Below, piece by piece: positions 37,357 through 49,183 of a DNA stretch of 64,000 bases; the stretch's first letter is position 1, and the number at the start of each line of letters is the position of its first letter. The stretch spans positions 833,754-897,753 of the forward strand of contig JAGQDJ010000019.1 in assembly GCA_022885665.1 (NCBI GenBank), in the 5' to 3' direction. Origin of the DNA: Triops longicaudatus. Lineage: Eukaryota > Arthropoda > Branchiopoda > Notostraca > Triopsidae. Below the pieces are notes generated by a model. It worked only from the letters and a program-made list of their open reading frames with translations. It was not told the DNA's origin and searched no databases. A program made the position numbers and the translations under genes.

Positions 37357-39046
37357 ATGTACCGGTTAGATTTTCTCTTCGTCGTAGCGAAGTGGCTACT
37401 TCTTTTCTTCTTGTTGTTGTTTTTGCTTTTTTTTTAATAAAAAGGAGGAACATTTCTTATGTGAATGTAATTGATATTTTAAAACTCTCCAAGCGTGGCG
37501 CTCCGGAGGTCTTGAAGAGTTAACGTAGTCAAGATCTTGCCCGATGGTTACATTTAGTAGCTCAGCAGAAAAAAAAGGAAGAAGTAGAATTTATTCGTAA
37601 ACCCTAGATATGTAAATACACCAAATATGGTAAGTTTAAAGGTGCTGTACGTATATTCAACTGTCGGAGGCCATGTGCTGCTGCAAGGGGTTGTCTTTTT
37701 ATCTGTATGCGGCATTCGGAAATATGTCTTTTTATGGAAGTGACCCTGGTGATGCGGACCACGCTTTTACATAAACAGTCCGAACCAATCTTTTTAATAG
37801 CTTAGTAAAGTTGGGGAGTACAAGAAGCGTAAATCAAGTAGCAAAGGTTTAAACCAAACATAGGACGTTTTTGAATCATAAACCATTCACAGTTCGGGAG
37901 GAAGTCCAAGCTTTCATTGTTGCCATTCTTCTTAAAAATGCGTCTTTTCCCTCCTTTTGCTATGTAGGGGATTTGCTGAGGCTTCCAAACCTGGAGTAAT
38001 GATTTGTTTTGCTGTAAAAAAGGGTCACGACACCTTTTAACAGGTTCCCGTATTTGGACTCACCTCCTAAACACAAGCATACCGGGGTTGCAGCATGGCA
38101 TTACTCACGGCGCCAATGTTTCAGCAAACGTTGTCCTCGAACGCCATGCAAATGACCCAGTGGTCGGGCGCTTCGGGAATGACATGTTCTCACACCGTTT
38201 CCTAGTACTGTATGGGTGTAGGCTATTTTGTTCCCCTTGACCAAAAATAGTGACAAGCTATCTGGGGGTGACTGTCATTTTCACGTGATTTGGGATCCTT
38301 TGCACGTCAAAGGAAAAATATTAAAAAAAAAAAAACACATCCATATTTATAAGCGGGGGGAAAAAATGACCGATGGTGTTAATCAAACGGATGTGCCAAA
38401 ATGTTCTGTTTAGAAAAAAGAACACATAAACATCCCCGGTTTTTTACCTCCTTAGAAGGAGCGGAACTGGCTAGCGAGCCGCACATAGAGTGCTTACCAA
38501 TCGGGAGATGTATCTCTAAACAAACGAGCAACTTTTACCTGCATCGTGTAAAACAAAGTTGGCTTTTATCTGACGGCGGGACAGAACTACTCTTGGGGAA
38601 AAGGATAGAAAAAATAAAACACGAGGAAAGAGGGTCTATGCATATATTGTAACTATCGTCTGAGGAAATTGCAGCGTCCGAAACCAGCAAGCCAGTGCGT
38701 GTGTGTTGTTTTACATTTCTGGTAGGACAGACTCTCGAACTCTCGCGCCCCTCGTCTCACTTTTCTTACTCGCTTGGATGCGGGCGCCGGGGATCAGTCC
38801 GTGTTCTTCATTCGGTTGGACTTAACCAAGTCCTGGTCTCGCCAGTCGTGTTCTCCGAGGTCGTGATTCGACAAGTCTAGGGTGGACTAGCTTCCAAGGA
38901 CCTTAGGATACATTTTTGATAGTGAAAAGGAATACCTTACCAGAAAGAAAGAAAAGCAAAAGCTGAGAACCTATGCTAAGCCGTCGTAGCATCCCAGGTC
39001 TTTGAAAAGTGGTTGGTTTACTTGTGCTTTTAATATTGCTGCAAGG
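37357..39046. other. Intergenic / upstream region, no gene recognised
   Basis: Only short frames without family features are present. If the exon at 39047 is a first exon, its promoter should lie in the right half of this stretch; no clear TATA box or initiator was identified. Confidence 0.4.
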
Positions 39047-39729
39047 ATGAAAGTCCTAGCGTCTTATTGGCTTGTTTGCGTGGTACTGTGGCAATATTAC
39101 AGCTGCAATCATGCTTACTACCACAAGGGCGTGCACCCTAGCAAGGGACAACGGCATCACAGCGGCTTGCAACACGACGCAGGAGGCACAACAGACAACC
39201 CTTTCCTGCGTGAGCATAGCAGCGTCATTAGTACACGCAAACCGGACCTGCACCACCGCCAGCATCCACACGAGCGAGACGAAAATCCGAAAGGCTATCC
39301 CCAGAAGCGTCATTACGAGCAGTGGTTGAAACATGGCGCTGTGGGGTACAAACAGTCACCGTCCCTTTCACAGAGCATTCCCAAGGTTCAAGCACAGAGA
39401 GCCAACATCGGCGATGCTTCATCCCTGGCGCTTAATAGAGACGATTTGTCCGATCCCTATCAGCAGCAATACATGATGGATGGGTCCGCCTCTTCGGATG
39501 CTACAACACCTCCAACTTCATCAGTAGGAATTAACCACGACGAGTCCCTCATTGCTCTGACCAACAATGGTAATTCTGAACAGCAACAATCGGCTAGCAC
39601 TCTCCCTCTCCAGCTTCACCAGGATACCATAAACCAAACGCAACATCACATCAATGCGGAACTCTTGCATCACAATAAGGGGAAGAAAACCACCCATTCG
39701 GGCAAACCCCATTCACGCCCAGTTGCTGG
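39047..39729 (+). CDS. Signal-peptide exon, probable alternative first exon of the EGFL7-type gene
   Basis: The ATG opens a hydrophobic leader (MKVLASYWLVCVVLWQYYSC) with a likely cleavage after about residue 21. The mature part is rich in His, Gln, Ser and Lys, with basic clusters near the end (HHNKGKK). The frame runs to a stop, but a donor GG/GTAATT at 39729/39730 leaves splice phase 2. That phase, and the preceding GG, match the acceptor of the EMI exon at 52841, restoring GRHVC. Joined there the product would have 497 residues. The exon at 49184 has the same phase, nearly the same length (227 versus 232 codons) and a similar plan. A separate secreted-protein gene is the alternative. Confidence 0.6.
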
Positions 39730-42700
39730 GTAATTATACTTTCGTGTTCTACTTACCGTTCTTATGTTTTGCTTAATTGTTGTTCTAAGAATCTTACAAC
39801 ACCACACACCCGGGCTTTGGCCTCTTGCACATGGCGAAATTTTTCGGAAAACCTGAAAGCAAAAGTGTGTTTGTGGTGGTCCCTTAAATGAAAGGATATC
39901 TTATCTTGAGTTTTGCCATGTGTGTGGTAACAGGGCCAGCCCGCAGAACGGGAAAAGATTACTCCATACATGTGGTATTTTTCCTTTTTATGCCATTTCT
40001 TGCTCGTAAAAGGGTGCATTAATAAGAGTTTGCGAGACGTCGGCGAAGGTTGCTAATGTGACGTAAAGACTACTCTGTCGACTGGCGGTAAGAATCCTAA
40101 TTAGCCAGGTTTCATTGGGCGAACGGTCAGTTTGCCAACTCAAGCTACACATTCTGCCGCGCGAGCATATTTTTTTTTACGACTATATTTATAATCTTTG
40201 TCTCCTTTCGTGCATTATAACGCATCTTGACGCCATCGACTTTCCATCCAGCGACGCACACAAAAAAGAACGAATTGTAGGTTATAGTAAGCACACAGTG
40301 CACGAGGGCGATGTTGTACGTAGAAGGTAGTTTGAGAGTTGCAGGGCTTTTTTGTGCGTTGGTTGACTGCTTGTCAAATAAAATAGACATTCAGCGTAGC
40401 AAGACCTTGTGTGCTTCGCTAAGGACTGCGATGGTAACGTGGTGTGTCTGAGTCACAGAATTAGTTGCTTTGTTTTGCAACGGGCACCATGAGGTAGATA
40501 ATAACCATGCCAAAAGAAACAAGTCTTGGGTTTTTACAGGCCAACATTGAAAGAGGTGAAGGTACTTGGAGAATTTATGTCTTGGATGAGGTCTTTGAGA
40601 ACGGTCAACTTTGACAAGAATCGCGTCTTCATACGCAATAAGTCAAATGCGCCAGCATACCTAAAGAAGTTATAATTTTCTTTTAGCACGAATATAGTCT
40701 GTTAATGGGAGGGCTTAAGGTCGACTCCTTTTTTCTCCTCTTATTTACAACAACAAAAAGTGTTTAGACACTTTTGTCCCTGGAAAGAGAGGTAGAAAAA
40801 GGACACGAGAAGTAAATATATCAATCGTTGTCGCGGGTTCCAGTCTGTTGAAAGTTATTTTTGATTTTATGCGTACTTTAAAAAAGCTTGACCACCAGAA
40901 TAAAAGTGTAAAATAGCATAGTTTTCATAAACATTACCCCTTCCTTTGGACACAACGCTTTTTTTTGGCGAATTTTAGAAGGATTTTAACATATAAAAAC
41001 ATTTTAATTAAAAAAAATCAGTTATGTAAAACTGAATAGAATTTATTACTGTAAAACACGAACAGTAGAATCATGCCTAATAAAGGTACAGCAAAACTAA
41101 AATAAAAGAAAAATATACAGTAAGTACTTAAATTTAATAAAAGGTAATGGAAAATAAATATAGGCGTACGGGCTTACATGTGGGCTAAAATACCGAAAAC
41201 TAAACAATGAAATTCTGTTAAGCAGGCCGTGATCACGATTTTGGTTCAGGGTAAGGTGAACTTCAAAGTCCACGATACGGCCTTGCGTCATAGGCTGTGT
41301 TTCCACTACCATCTTCGCATAGCCGAGCGTGTAGATGTAACCCAGGAAGACGCTATCACATGCGTTCACCGAACCAACCTGTATTACCAGTCGGCTTAGT
41401 CTTCATGTTCGGTCCCGAGGCCGCGTCAGGAATAATCCTCTGTATTAGTTTCCTTTGACAGCTCTTATGCTTTTTTTTCCCTCATCGGCTCGGGATACAT
41501 CACTATTGCTGCTATTTTTATTAATGAGAAAATTATTTCAGGGTACGCATGTTGTAAGATTCGTGAAAACATAAGAGAAGTACTGTACAGTATGTGTACT
41601 TAAAGGAATCAAAAGAATTTCCTTAGTAGATTTGTAATTTAAATATGGTTTAATTATTGAACGATAATTTTAATTTAACTGACCGGTTTACAAATTGACC
41701 CCTTATAGAGTAAGATGTCTAAATACTGTCTACTAGCCTAATGCCGTCAATCGCCAGATCTCGGGACGGAAGCTGTCGTCCTTCTGGAACTTTTTTTATT
41801 ATGCTGCTATCGCAAAAGTACGATATTCGAGAGCGATTATCATTTTTTCATTTGTTTACTAGCTATGTGTAGTCAAACTTTACGGGGGGGGGGGGGTGCT
41901 TTAGATCCAGAGGGTTAGTTTTGAAAGTTTCTAATTTACAAGTTCACCCACAGCTTTAGCAGTTTCGCGTCTTCTTTTTCTAAAGAATCACTGGAACTGA
42001 AATTTGCGTAGCAAACCTATCTCTGTGAATTATAGGTATTCCGAAGTTTTACAAGCCTCAGGCTCAATGGCGTCTACCATGTGTGTGCTAAAAGGCGTCT
42101 ACCCCTAACACGTGAGATAGAGCCTGAGAGGTCACTAGTGTTGCACCGTGGGTCTGAGAATAAGGTTAAATTTAATTAAAATTTCAGAACAGCTGTTTCC
42201 AAGGGTTTTGTCTGTTTGCTTCATTGAATAAATTTTACACGTTTGTCCAGTTGCAGCCTAAAAGCCTTTTTTTCCTCTGATATACATAATTTGTAGGGTA
42301 GACGGCTTTTGAGCAGGCATTTTTCGAATAAGCGTTTCAGATCTCTTGCCGAATATATTCGAACATGAAATATTTACTGAAGTTAAATCATATTAAGCTA
42401 CGAATTAGTATAAAACGATGAGTGTGAAAGGTTGTTGCAACATTTTGGTGAAAAAGACTCGACCCATGTCTTTGTGACACATAACACGGGCTTAAGCAGA
42501 CGGCAATGGATACCTTACTCTAGTATTTCCTCATTTTTGTGTGCGCAGCGTTGCCATGTTTAGCTCAGCAATAACTTTTTCGATGCCATTTCAGGTATTA
42601 TAGCACTGTCAAGTTGTAACCCTAATTCAGGAGCAAAAAACGTAACATTCGTGCCAAATATGTTGAGAGTAAAATTGCAAAGATGACAGAAACAAATAGC

Positions 42701-45700
42701 TGATCAATTGGAACTTATGTTTGGCTAATCTACAGAACTTTGGCATGTTTGGCAGTGACACGGACATTCTAAATTGCCAAAGCATGCATTACTGGATTGC
42801 AACTCAGATATTTCTTTTTATTGTCCTGTAGCTGTGCTTGAATCGCCGTTTATTGAGTGAGCTACATGTTTTCATATTAGGAGATAAACAGACATATTTG
42901 GCACTTATGCCTCGGCTATGACTATGGATAGACCGGGCGAACCACCTGTTCAGCTGTCTACTCTATAAGACAGGCAAGTTTTGGCTCCGTGTTTTTATTA
43001 CGGTAAGACAAGGGCGAGAACTAGTCAAGTTTGTTAGTAATTAGTAACTTTTTGTTAGTATGTTGGTTGTCTGTGACCAATGCATAAATGCCCTGCTGCG
43101 CTTGCACCTTTATTTTTTTTTTTCTCTATGTGTGTTGAGCTGTGTTCCCCCGCTGAACCCAGCTCACTTGGAAGAAGCGGAGCCAAAACGATAAGTAAGC
43201 AATACTATTGGAATGAGGCTTTTTAAACAAGCAACCAAAGTAGTGACTATAAAAACAACTCCTTACAAGTTCTTAAAGTTCCGTGCATATACTTACGGGA
43301 GACTAATGAGTAGAGATAAAATAAGCAAGCTCATTTACATAAGAATGAAGCAAAAGGCTCTCGCGACAGGACTTGCTAAGTTTTCCCAGCTAAGATAGCA
43401 GCGGGGATCATTTGCTTTGCGAATTGCAGTCAACTTAGCAGCACAGAAGGAGAACATGACCTGTCCGCTAGTTTCTTCAGAGATATTTGGGCAAAAGAAA
43501 TGAAAGGAATGTCATACGTATAGTATGTAGTGTGACGAGCAGTGAGCGACCACCTATTGCTTTAGCCTACTACATCAATTAGAGAGCGACGATAAATGGC
43601 ATACTTAAAGTTCAGCACGTAGGCCATTCCGAAACTAAAGAAGCTCTCGTCCAGATTATAGATGCCAGTTTATTTTCTTTTCTGGGCTGCAAGGGAAAAA
43701 GAGGATTGCTGCGCAATTACATAGTTTTTTTATTATGTACTTCTTATTTTACTATGTATTTTCATTCTTTCGTCTTCTCTAAAAATATCAAATCTCAGTT
43801 AATGGAGTTTGGGTATAAGAAATTCAAATATGAGTGATACGAGCGCGAGCACTGAGCTGTCCCAGTTTTGGCGAGGAAGATCTAAGCCTTGAAAGGCTAA
43901 TTTCAAATTTGTCAGTTTCTTCCTTTTCTGCTTCTTTGAGTCATTGAAAAGAAACAAGAATAACTTGTTTGTAAAAGGTCTTGAATTCATAAGGAGCGTT
44001 ATGTAAATGCATATCGTGTGTCCTCCAAAAAAGCGAGACAGAAGTCTACTTTATGCCCATCAGTACATCCTACGTTCACCATACAAAAAAGGTAAAAACT
44101 GGGGGATGACATTCCAGGACAAAGTTACAGGAAGAATTGATATGCGTGGCGTACAAATCAACTTCATTATATATCCTCATTATCTGATCGTTCCGTTGAG
44201 ACTAAAGTAGTTTGCGTGGTAGATACTCCACGTAGACCCGAGGTGGATCACTGTTCTCGGTCTGCTAATTAATCAGACACCAACATCTCCCCTGGGCTGC
44301 TACTAACTAACTCGCGTGGCCATGCTTGCCTTTTAGTGACATGCGTTGTTGTCGCCTCCGAAGGAATCGGTGCTGCTGTGGTTTCTGCTGTTCCCTGCCG
44401 TGTTCGGGCACATGGTAAACGGGTTGAGTTGTAAAGGCTAGTGCAAGACTCGGAGCTTGGGTGTGCGTCAGTTCTCCGTTGAACTCTTCGTCAGGTAGTA
44501 AATCCGAAAGAGGTAATGTTCACGTTACGGGCCTAAAATGTTTCCTTGGTGGAAGAACAGAGCTGGGGTGGAAGAAGGTTCATTAGTTTTACGAGACGGG
44601 GCTGATGAAAACCACACCAACGTCTAAATTAAAAAGGAGATGAGGCCGAAAATCCACTCCCTTCTCTTGCATACATGTATGAGTCACGTAGCGTGAACTT
44701 GGATTGTATACTACGTTTTCAACCAACTGTTGTATGAAAGTAACTTGCTGGAAGAAGACGTTGGGAGGAAAAGCGCGCTCTAAAACCAGCAATTAACTTG
44801 TCAGAATCAGCATGGGGGTGGACTTGAGGAGATCTTGACTGGAGATAATGGCACTTTTCTTTGTTATTTTTCCAGTTAAGAGGAGCTAATTTTTGGCCCG
44901 GGTACTGCCTATTTGGATCTAAAGAATGGGTGGAGTGCGCAACGGGTATCTTCTTCGGCCATCGCTCTAGCCACGTCAATCCTCTTTCCCAAATTTGCAA
45001 TTCACTTACGAACCGAAAGGGTACTTAGAAAGTTTTTTTTTTCCTTTGTTTCTTAAGCCCCAGCTTGGACTTGGGGAGCTTTAAGAGGGAGAGACTCTTT
45101 TGAAGGGAGAGGCATGGTCTTTTCAAAGACGTTTGTCATTTTCCATTCAGTTGCCCCTTCGGTGCGGCGTAAGCAAAAGGGCGTTTGATATAAGCTAATA
45201 TTGCCATATCAAAGTTCTCGATAGTGACAACCGACTTAGTGTATGGGGAAATGGCAAAGGCAAGTTTGCTGCTAAAGGCTATCTGATAAAGGTGTGCTTT
45301 GTTATGCAGAGGTTTAAGCAATGGGAGGGGGCATAAATGTAATCTTGTCGCACGGTGTGTGCCGAATCCAATCCTGCGTGACAGATTGATATATGGATAA
45401 GCGCAGTTGTAAGCAAGACAATCATCTTGCAGTCAAGACGAAGGACAGCATCAGCAGAAGAGGAAGCGAAGAAGAAAAAAAAAAGTATTGAAAACTGCTT
45501 GTTTGTATTGCTTTTGCTGGACGAAGTACAACCAATCTGCCTGGCTTGATGAAGATAGATTTGCTTATGGGAGTCTGTATTTATCATTGCGTTCGAATTG
45601 GTGGAACGTGATATCGTGCATAACATAATATTTTAACTTCACATATTTTGATGAAAAACGTAAGACCCCTAGTGGGTGGCCTTGTCCTTAGAGCGCGCCA

Positions 45701-48215
45701 TTCCCACTTGAATTTACCATTTGTTGCCGGAAGGTAGCAGCTTTTGCGCGATAGACAACAAAAACGGACGAGAAATTATGTGTCAGTTTCATAGACTCAC
45801 ACACGTTGATGTAAGTTCGATAGGTGTACATACAATATAGAATGGCGAAGGGCTTCTCAGTTCTTGTACAAAGTATTCGCCTGTTACATCGTAGTACAAC
45901 TTGCTCAATAATGCAAGTTTGAGGCCAGGGATGCCGTGTGAAGGACTACAACGTCGTTGCACGCAGAGGTATTTTTCATAGCAGAGGTTGGAAGGAGTTA
46001 AAAGCGGCTTGAATTGTGAATGCACAAAGGGAAACCCGCAGGAAACGTCGTCTTGGTGGTCCCCCTTGTTTTAGGATAATTTTGTCGTGTTACTCCGGTG
46101 CGGCCTTGCTGTATACATGTAAACTTGTCCGTATCAGCTGCTGCCAGAATATCAAAGACAGTTGGTTCTTTCTTTTTTGCGCACAAGGTATAAGTGTCAA
46201 CTGCTGCTGGCCATGATGAAAGTTTCACGCGAGACTTTTTGAATCCCCCAAAGTGCCAAGTTACGAGCCTTGCGTTAAGGCTCTAATTGTGGGACTTGTT
46301 TAAATCTCCATTTTTACATAAAGTGGCGTCGTTCCTACGAGCTGTAAGAATAGTTGCTTTGCTAAGGATGTTAAGACAGTTCCAAGATTCCCAAATGAGC
46401 AAAAGTTTACGCCCCGTTTATGTTACAATAGTGGCAGACATTGGACCTTATATGGAAGGTGCCAGAGACCCGAGACACTTCCTGCTCCACGTTTTTTCTC
46501 AAAAGTTCTTTCTGGTTCCGACATTGGCTCTACGGTTCTACTTTGAAATGTGCAAAGACGTTTTTTTTTTCTTTTTTTTTTATTAAACGTTATATATCCC
46601 AAGATGCGAAAATGGAAGTGGAGTTTTCTGCCACTTTTATTACCGAAAAGACCCGTATGCTATGTTTAATCCTCATAACTGTCAAGTTGCTCCTTATTTG
46701 ACGTTAAAGAGCTTTTCATATTGAAGGTAAGAGGCTTTATAGATGCTCTATAGATAACTCGTTTCCATCTACAAAGGCAAGCAACCAAAGCAGTGTTAGA
46801 TCTAGAAGTTTGAGACATTGCCATAATAGAAGCTTGTAAGATCATTTACTGACCCTTCTTGCGCAGTATGCATGATTAATCGTACTGTCCGGTGCAAATT
46901 TCCAATTACAAAACGGGGGACACTGGTACGCTTTCAAATTATTCAGCGCCTGTGCCAAAAAAGTTTTCGTCGGATGTCACCAGAGGAGAACGGTCCAAGT
47001 TCAGCACGCGTTCTTATTGAAACTAGGGAGTAGTCGTAATTGTCCACATATTATGGCCGCGTAAGGAAAAAATGTAATCCCACTGGCACCAGTGAATTGC
47101 TGAACTGGTCTCAGTTACGTCTCCTGTAAATCTTAGTTAAACTTGTCTACAGTATGCGATGCAAAGTTCGCGAGATATTTTCCTAGCTTTGTAGTGTGCT
47201 TGTCTTGGCCAAACGCCATTGCGTACCACGAGAGCAAAGCCAATGTGTTTCTAAAACAAAACGAAGAAAAATAAAAGTGGAAAGAACAAAGATGGAAAAA
47301 GACACGGAACCATGTTCTAAAGAGGAACCCGTAATGCGTTTACAAGGATGAACTTATGGTTGGAAGCTGTCAGTACATAAACTGCACCTCAGCGTGGCCT
47401 TTATGAGAAATGGATTGCGACCGACAAGAGACAAAAGTCGTTTGGGATGCTATGCATTGTAGACATACTAATGAACATTGTGCTGAGGGCGTCACTCCTT
47501 ATCAGACAGTCTGCAAGCACTGCTTCGCGAGAATATTTAAAACTTGCAATCCGTAAAGTTGCCTCTCTAGCTTCGAACAAGTCCAGAATAGGTAGCACCA
47601 GCGAAACTCTTCAAAGAAGGCTGTAATAGTCTCACCGTGGACGCAGTAGTGAAAGAAAAGATTCACAGTTATCTGTACAAATGGGCGGCGGGAACAATAG
47701 TTGCTTCGGCTTTACAAGGCAAACCCCCATCATCCCGGAGCAATTCAATGCTATAACATCGGAGGAGCTGAAAGAAAAGTCATAATTGTTGAATCGCGAC
47801 CAAATAAAGGCAAGGAAGGTAAACCTGGCACAATGGATTACCCAAACCTTGGGTGGGCCTAAAATTCTATTCCATTAAAACGCACGCTTTGTCGTAAACG
47901 CTCTTGCTCCCAAAAGCAATTTGACTCCTTGGGGGAAAACCATTTCTTCCACTGATACCAGTAGTGAGCAACCTTGTCTCCTTTACGGGAATTTACCAAC
48001 GAGACGGTACTATTTGTTTATATTCGGGTTGTGCCGTGCCATCAACCTTTCAACATAATTCATTATTGTGAACTAGCAAGGAACGGTCACACGGGATTGA
48101 ACCATGAAATTATTCGACTTGGCTTCAACTTAGGTGGTGACTTGATACCAGGAACCCTTTTACCAATTTAGCTCAAGTGTACCAAATGAGAAAAAAGGTA
48201 AAGGTGAGCTAGACT
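39730..48215. other. Long non-coding stretch between the two leader exons
   Basis: Over 8 kb with no recognised exon. Short frames such as 43213-43398, 44007-44210 and minus 45279-45626 lack family features. A 13-G run occurs near 41884. A small mirrored structure with a doubled decamer is at 42056-42131. If the exon at 39047 splices to 52841, this region is intron. Confidence 0.45.
42056..42131. repeat. Small inverted repeat enclosing a direct repeat
   Basis: CCTCAGGCTC at 42056-42065 is mirrored by GAGCCTGAG at 42120-42128. Between them GGCGTCTACC occurs twice (42069-42078 and 42094-42103), and a reverse-strand copy of CGTCTACC appears near 42297. Confidence 0.6.
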
Positions 48216-48374
48216 ATGAAACTTTTCTGTGTCCTAATCCTGGCAGTTATGCTTTTGGGTACGTCTTACGAAGGAACGAGTCATCATAGAAACGAGTCGT
48301 TTGTCTGGTTGAGCAAAAGAGTTATCCAAGGTTCTTTACCACAAGGAACTTACAACACTAAGAAAGGAGATTGA
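48216..48374 (+). CDS. Possible small secreted peptide (52 aa)
   Basis: The frame begins MKLFCVLILAVMLLG, a good signal-peptide shape, followed by a short polar mature part with an N-glycosylation site (NES), a dibasic SKR and a KKGD end. A poly(A) signal AATAAA follows at 48539-48544, 165 bp past the stop. No homologue is recognised. It could be a neuropeptide-like or other small secreted product, or a chance frame. Its possible donors are in the wrong phase to serve as a further first exon of the downstream EGFL7-type gene. Confidence 0.3.
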   Translation: MKLFCVLILAVMLLGTSYEGTSHHRNESFVWLSKRVIQGSLPQGTYNTKKGD

Positions 48375-49183
48375 CAAGACCCCAAAAAGAGCATAGCTTT
48401 TGAGGTTTTATCGCTCCAACGAAAGCGAAAGAAAGCTCCCAAAAGTGCGTACGTAAAACGGAAAACCCGGAGTTCTACTCCAAAAACTTAGAATTAAATA
48501 TATCGCCGTATTTTTTATATTATCCAAACAAATGATACAATAAACTTCCTTTGCTGGTATTTGCATATCCGGCTTCAAAAAGCTGCACCAATTTGTCAGT
48601 TTACTTTTCCTCTTTTTAACGTCCGTTTTTGGAACGGGGAGAGACTCTTGTCAGCACTAACACTAATTTCTTCTTAATTGGCAGCCATTAAAGTTTACTT
48701 ATATTAAACGACAAATTATCTTCCCCAGGTACGAAGCTGTAAAAAATAATTTTCTTTCTTTTTTCTTTGAAAAATTGGGAGCCATAGCTAATCGCCGCCG
48801 TAAAAAGGGATGCTGCCAGAATTTAATAGACGGTGTCTGTTAGGTGAAGGAACACGCAACTTGGAGCCGTGTGTGATGCCCTAACGCGTACAAGTTGGGC
48901 ATATCCAAAGTCGGAAAGACTATCGAGGCAAGCTACAGACTGACGGTCAGTTAGATCACAGACTAGCAGGAACTATCATCCTGCTATGATTATAGTCAAC
49001 CCCTGTTAAGCTGAGAGTGTAAAGACTCCCAAGTACCTGACTTAGCTACCTTCATTACAGATGTCAACATTTTAGATTGGCACATCCCAATTGGAAATTA
49101 TTTATCTTTTTCCGTGAAAAAAGGAAAAATAGCCGAAGATTGTTTAAGTGAGCTCTGTGTTTTTTCCGACTCGACCATGCAAA

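Noticed and set aside
45279..45425. Minus-strand 48-codon frame with a hydrophobic start
   Set aside because: Weak leader, no poly(A) signal or homology seen; not better than chance.
48216..48374. Third alternative leader exon for the EGFL7-type gene
   Set aside because: Available donors are in other phases or lack the GG before GT shared by the two accepted leader exons.
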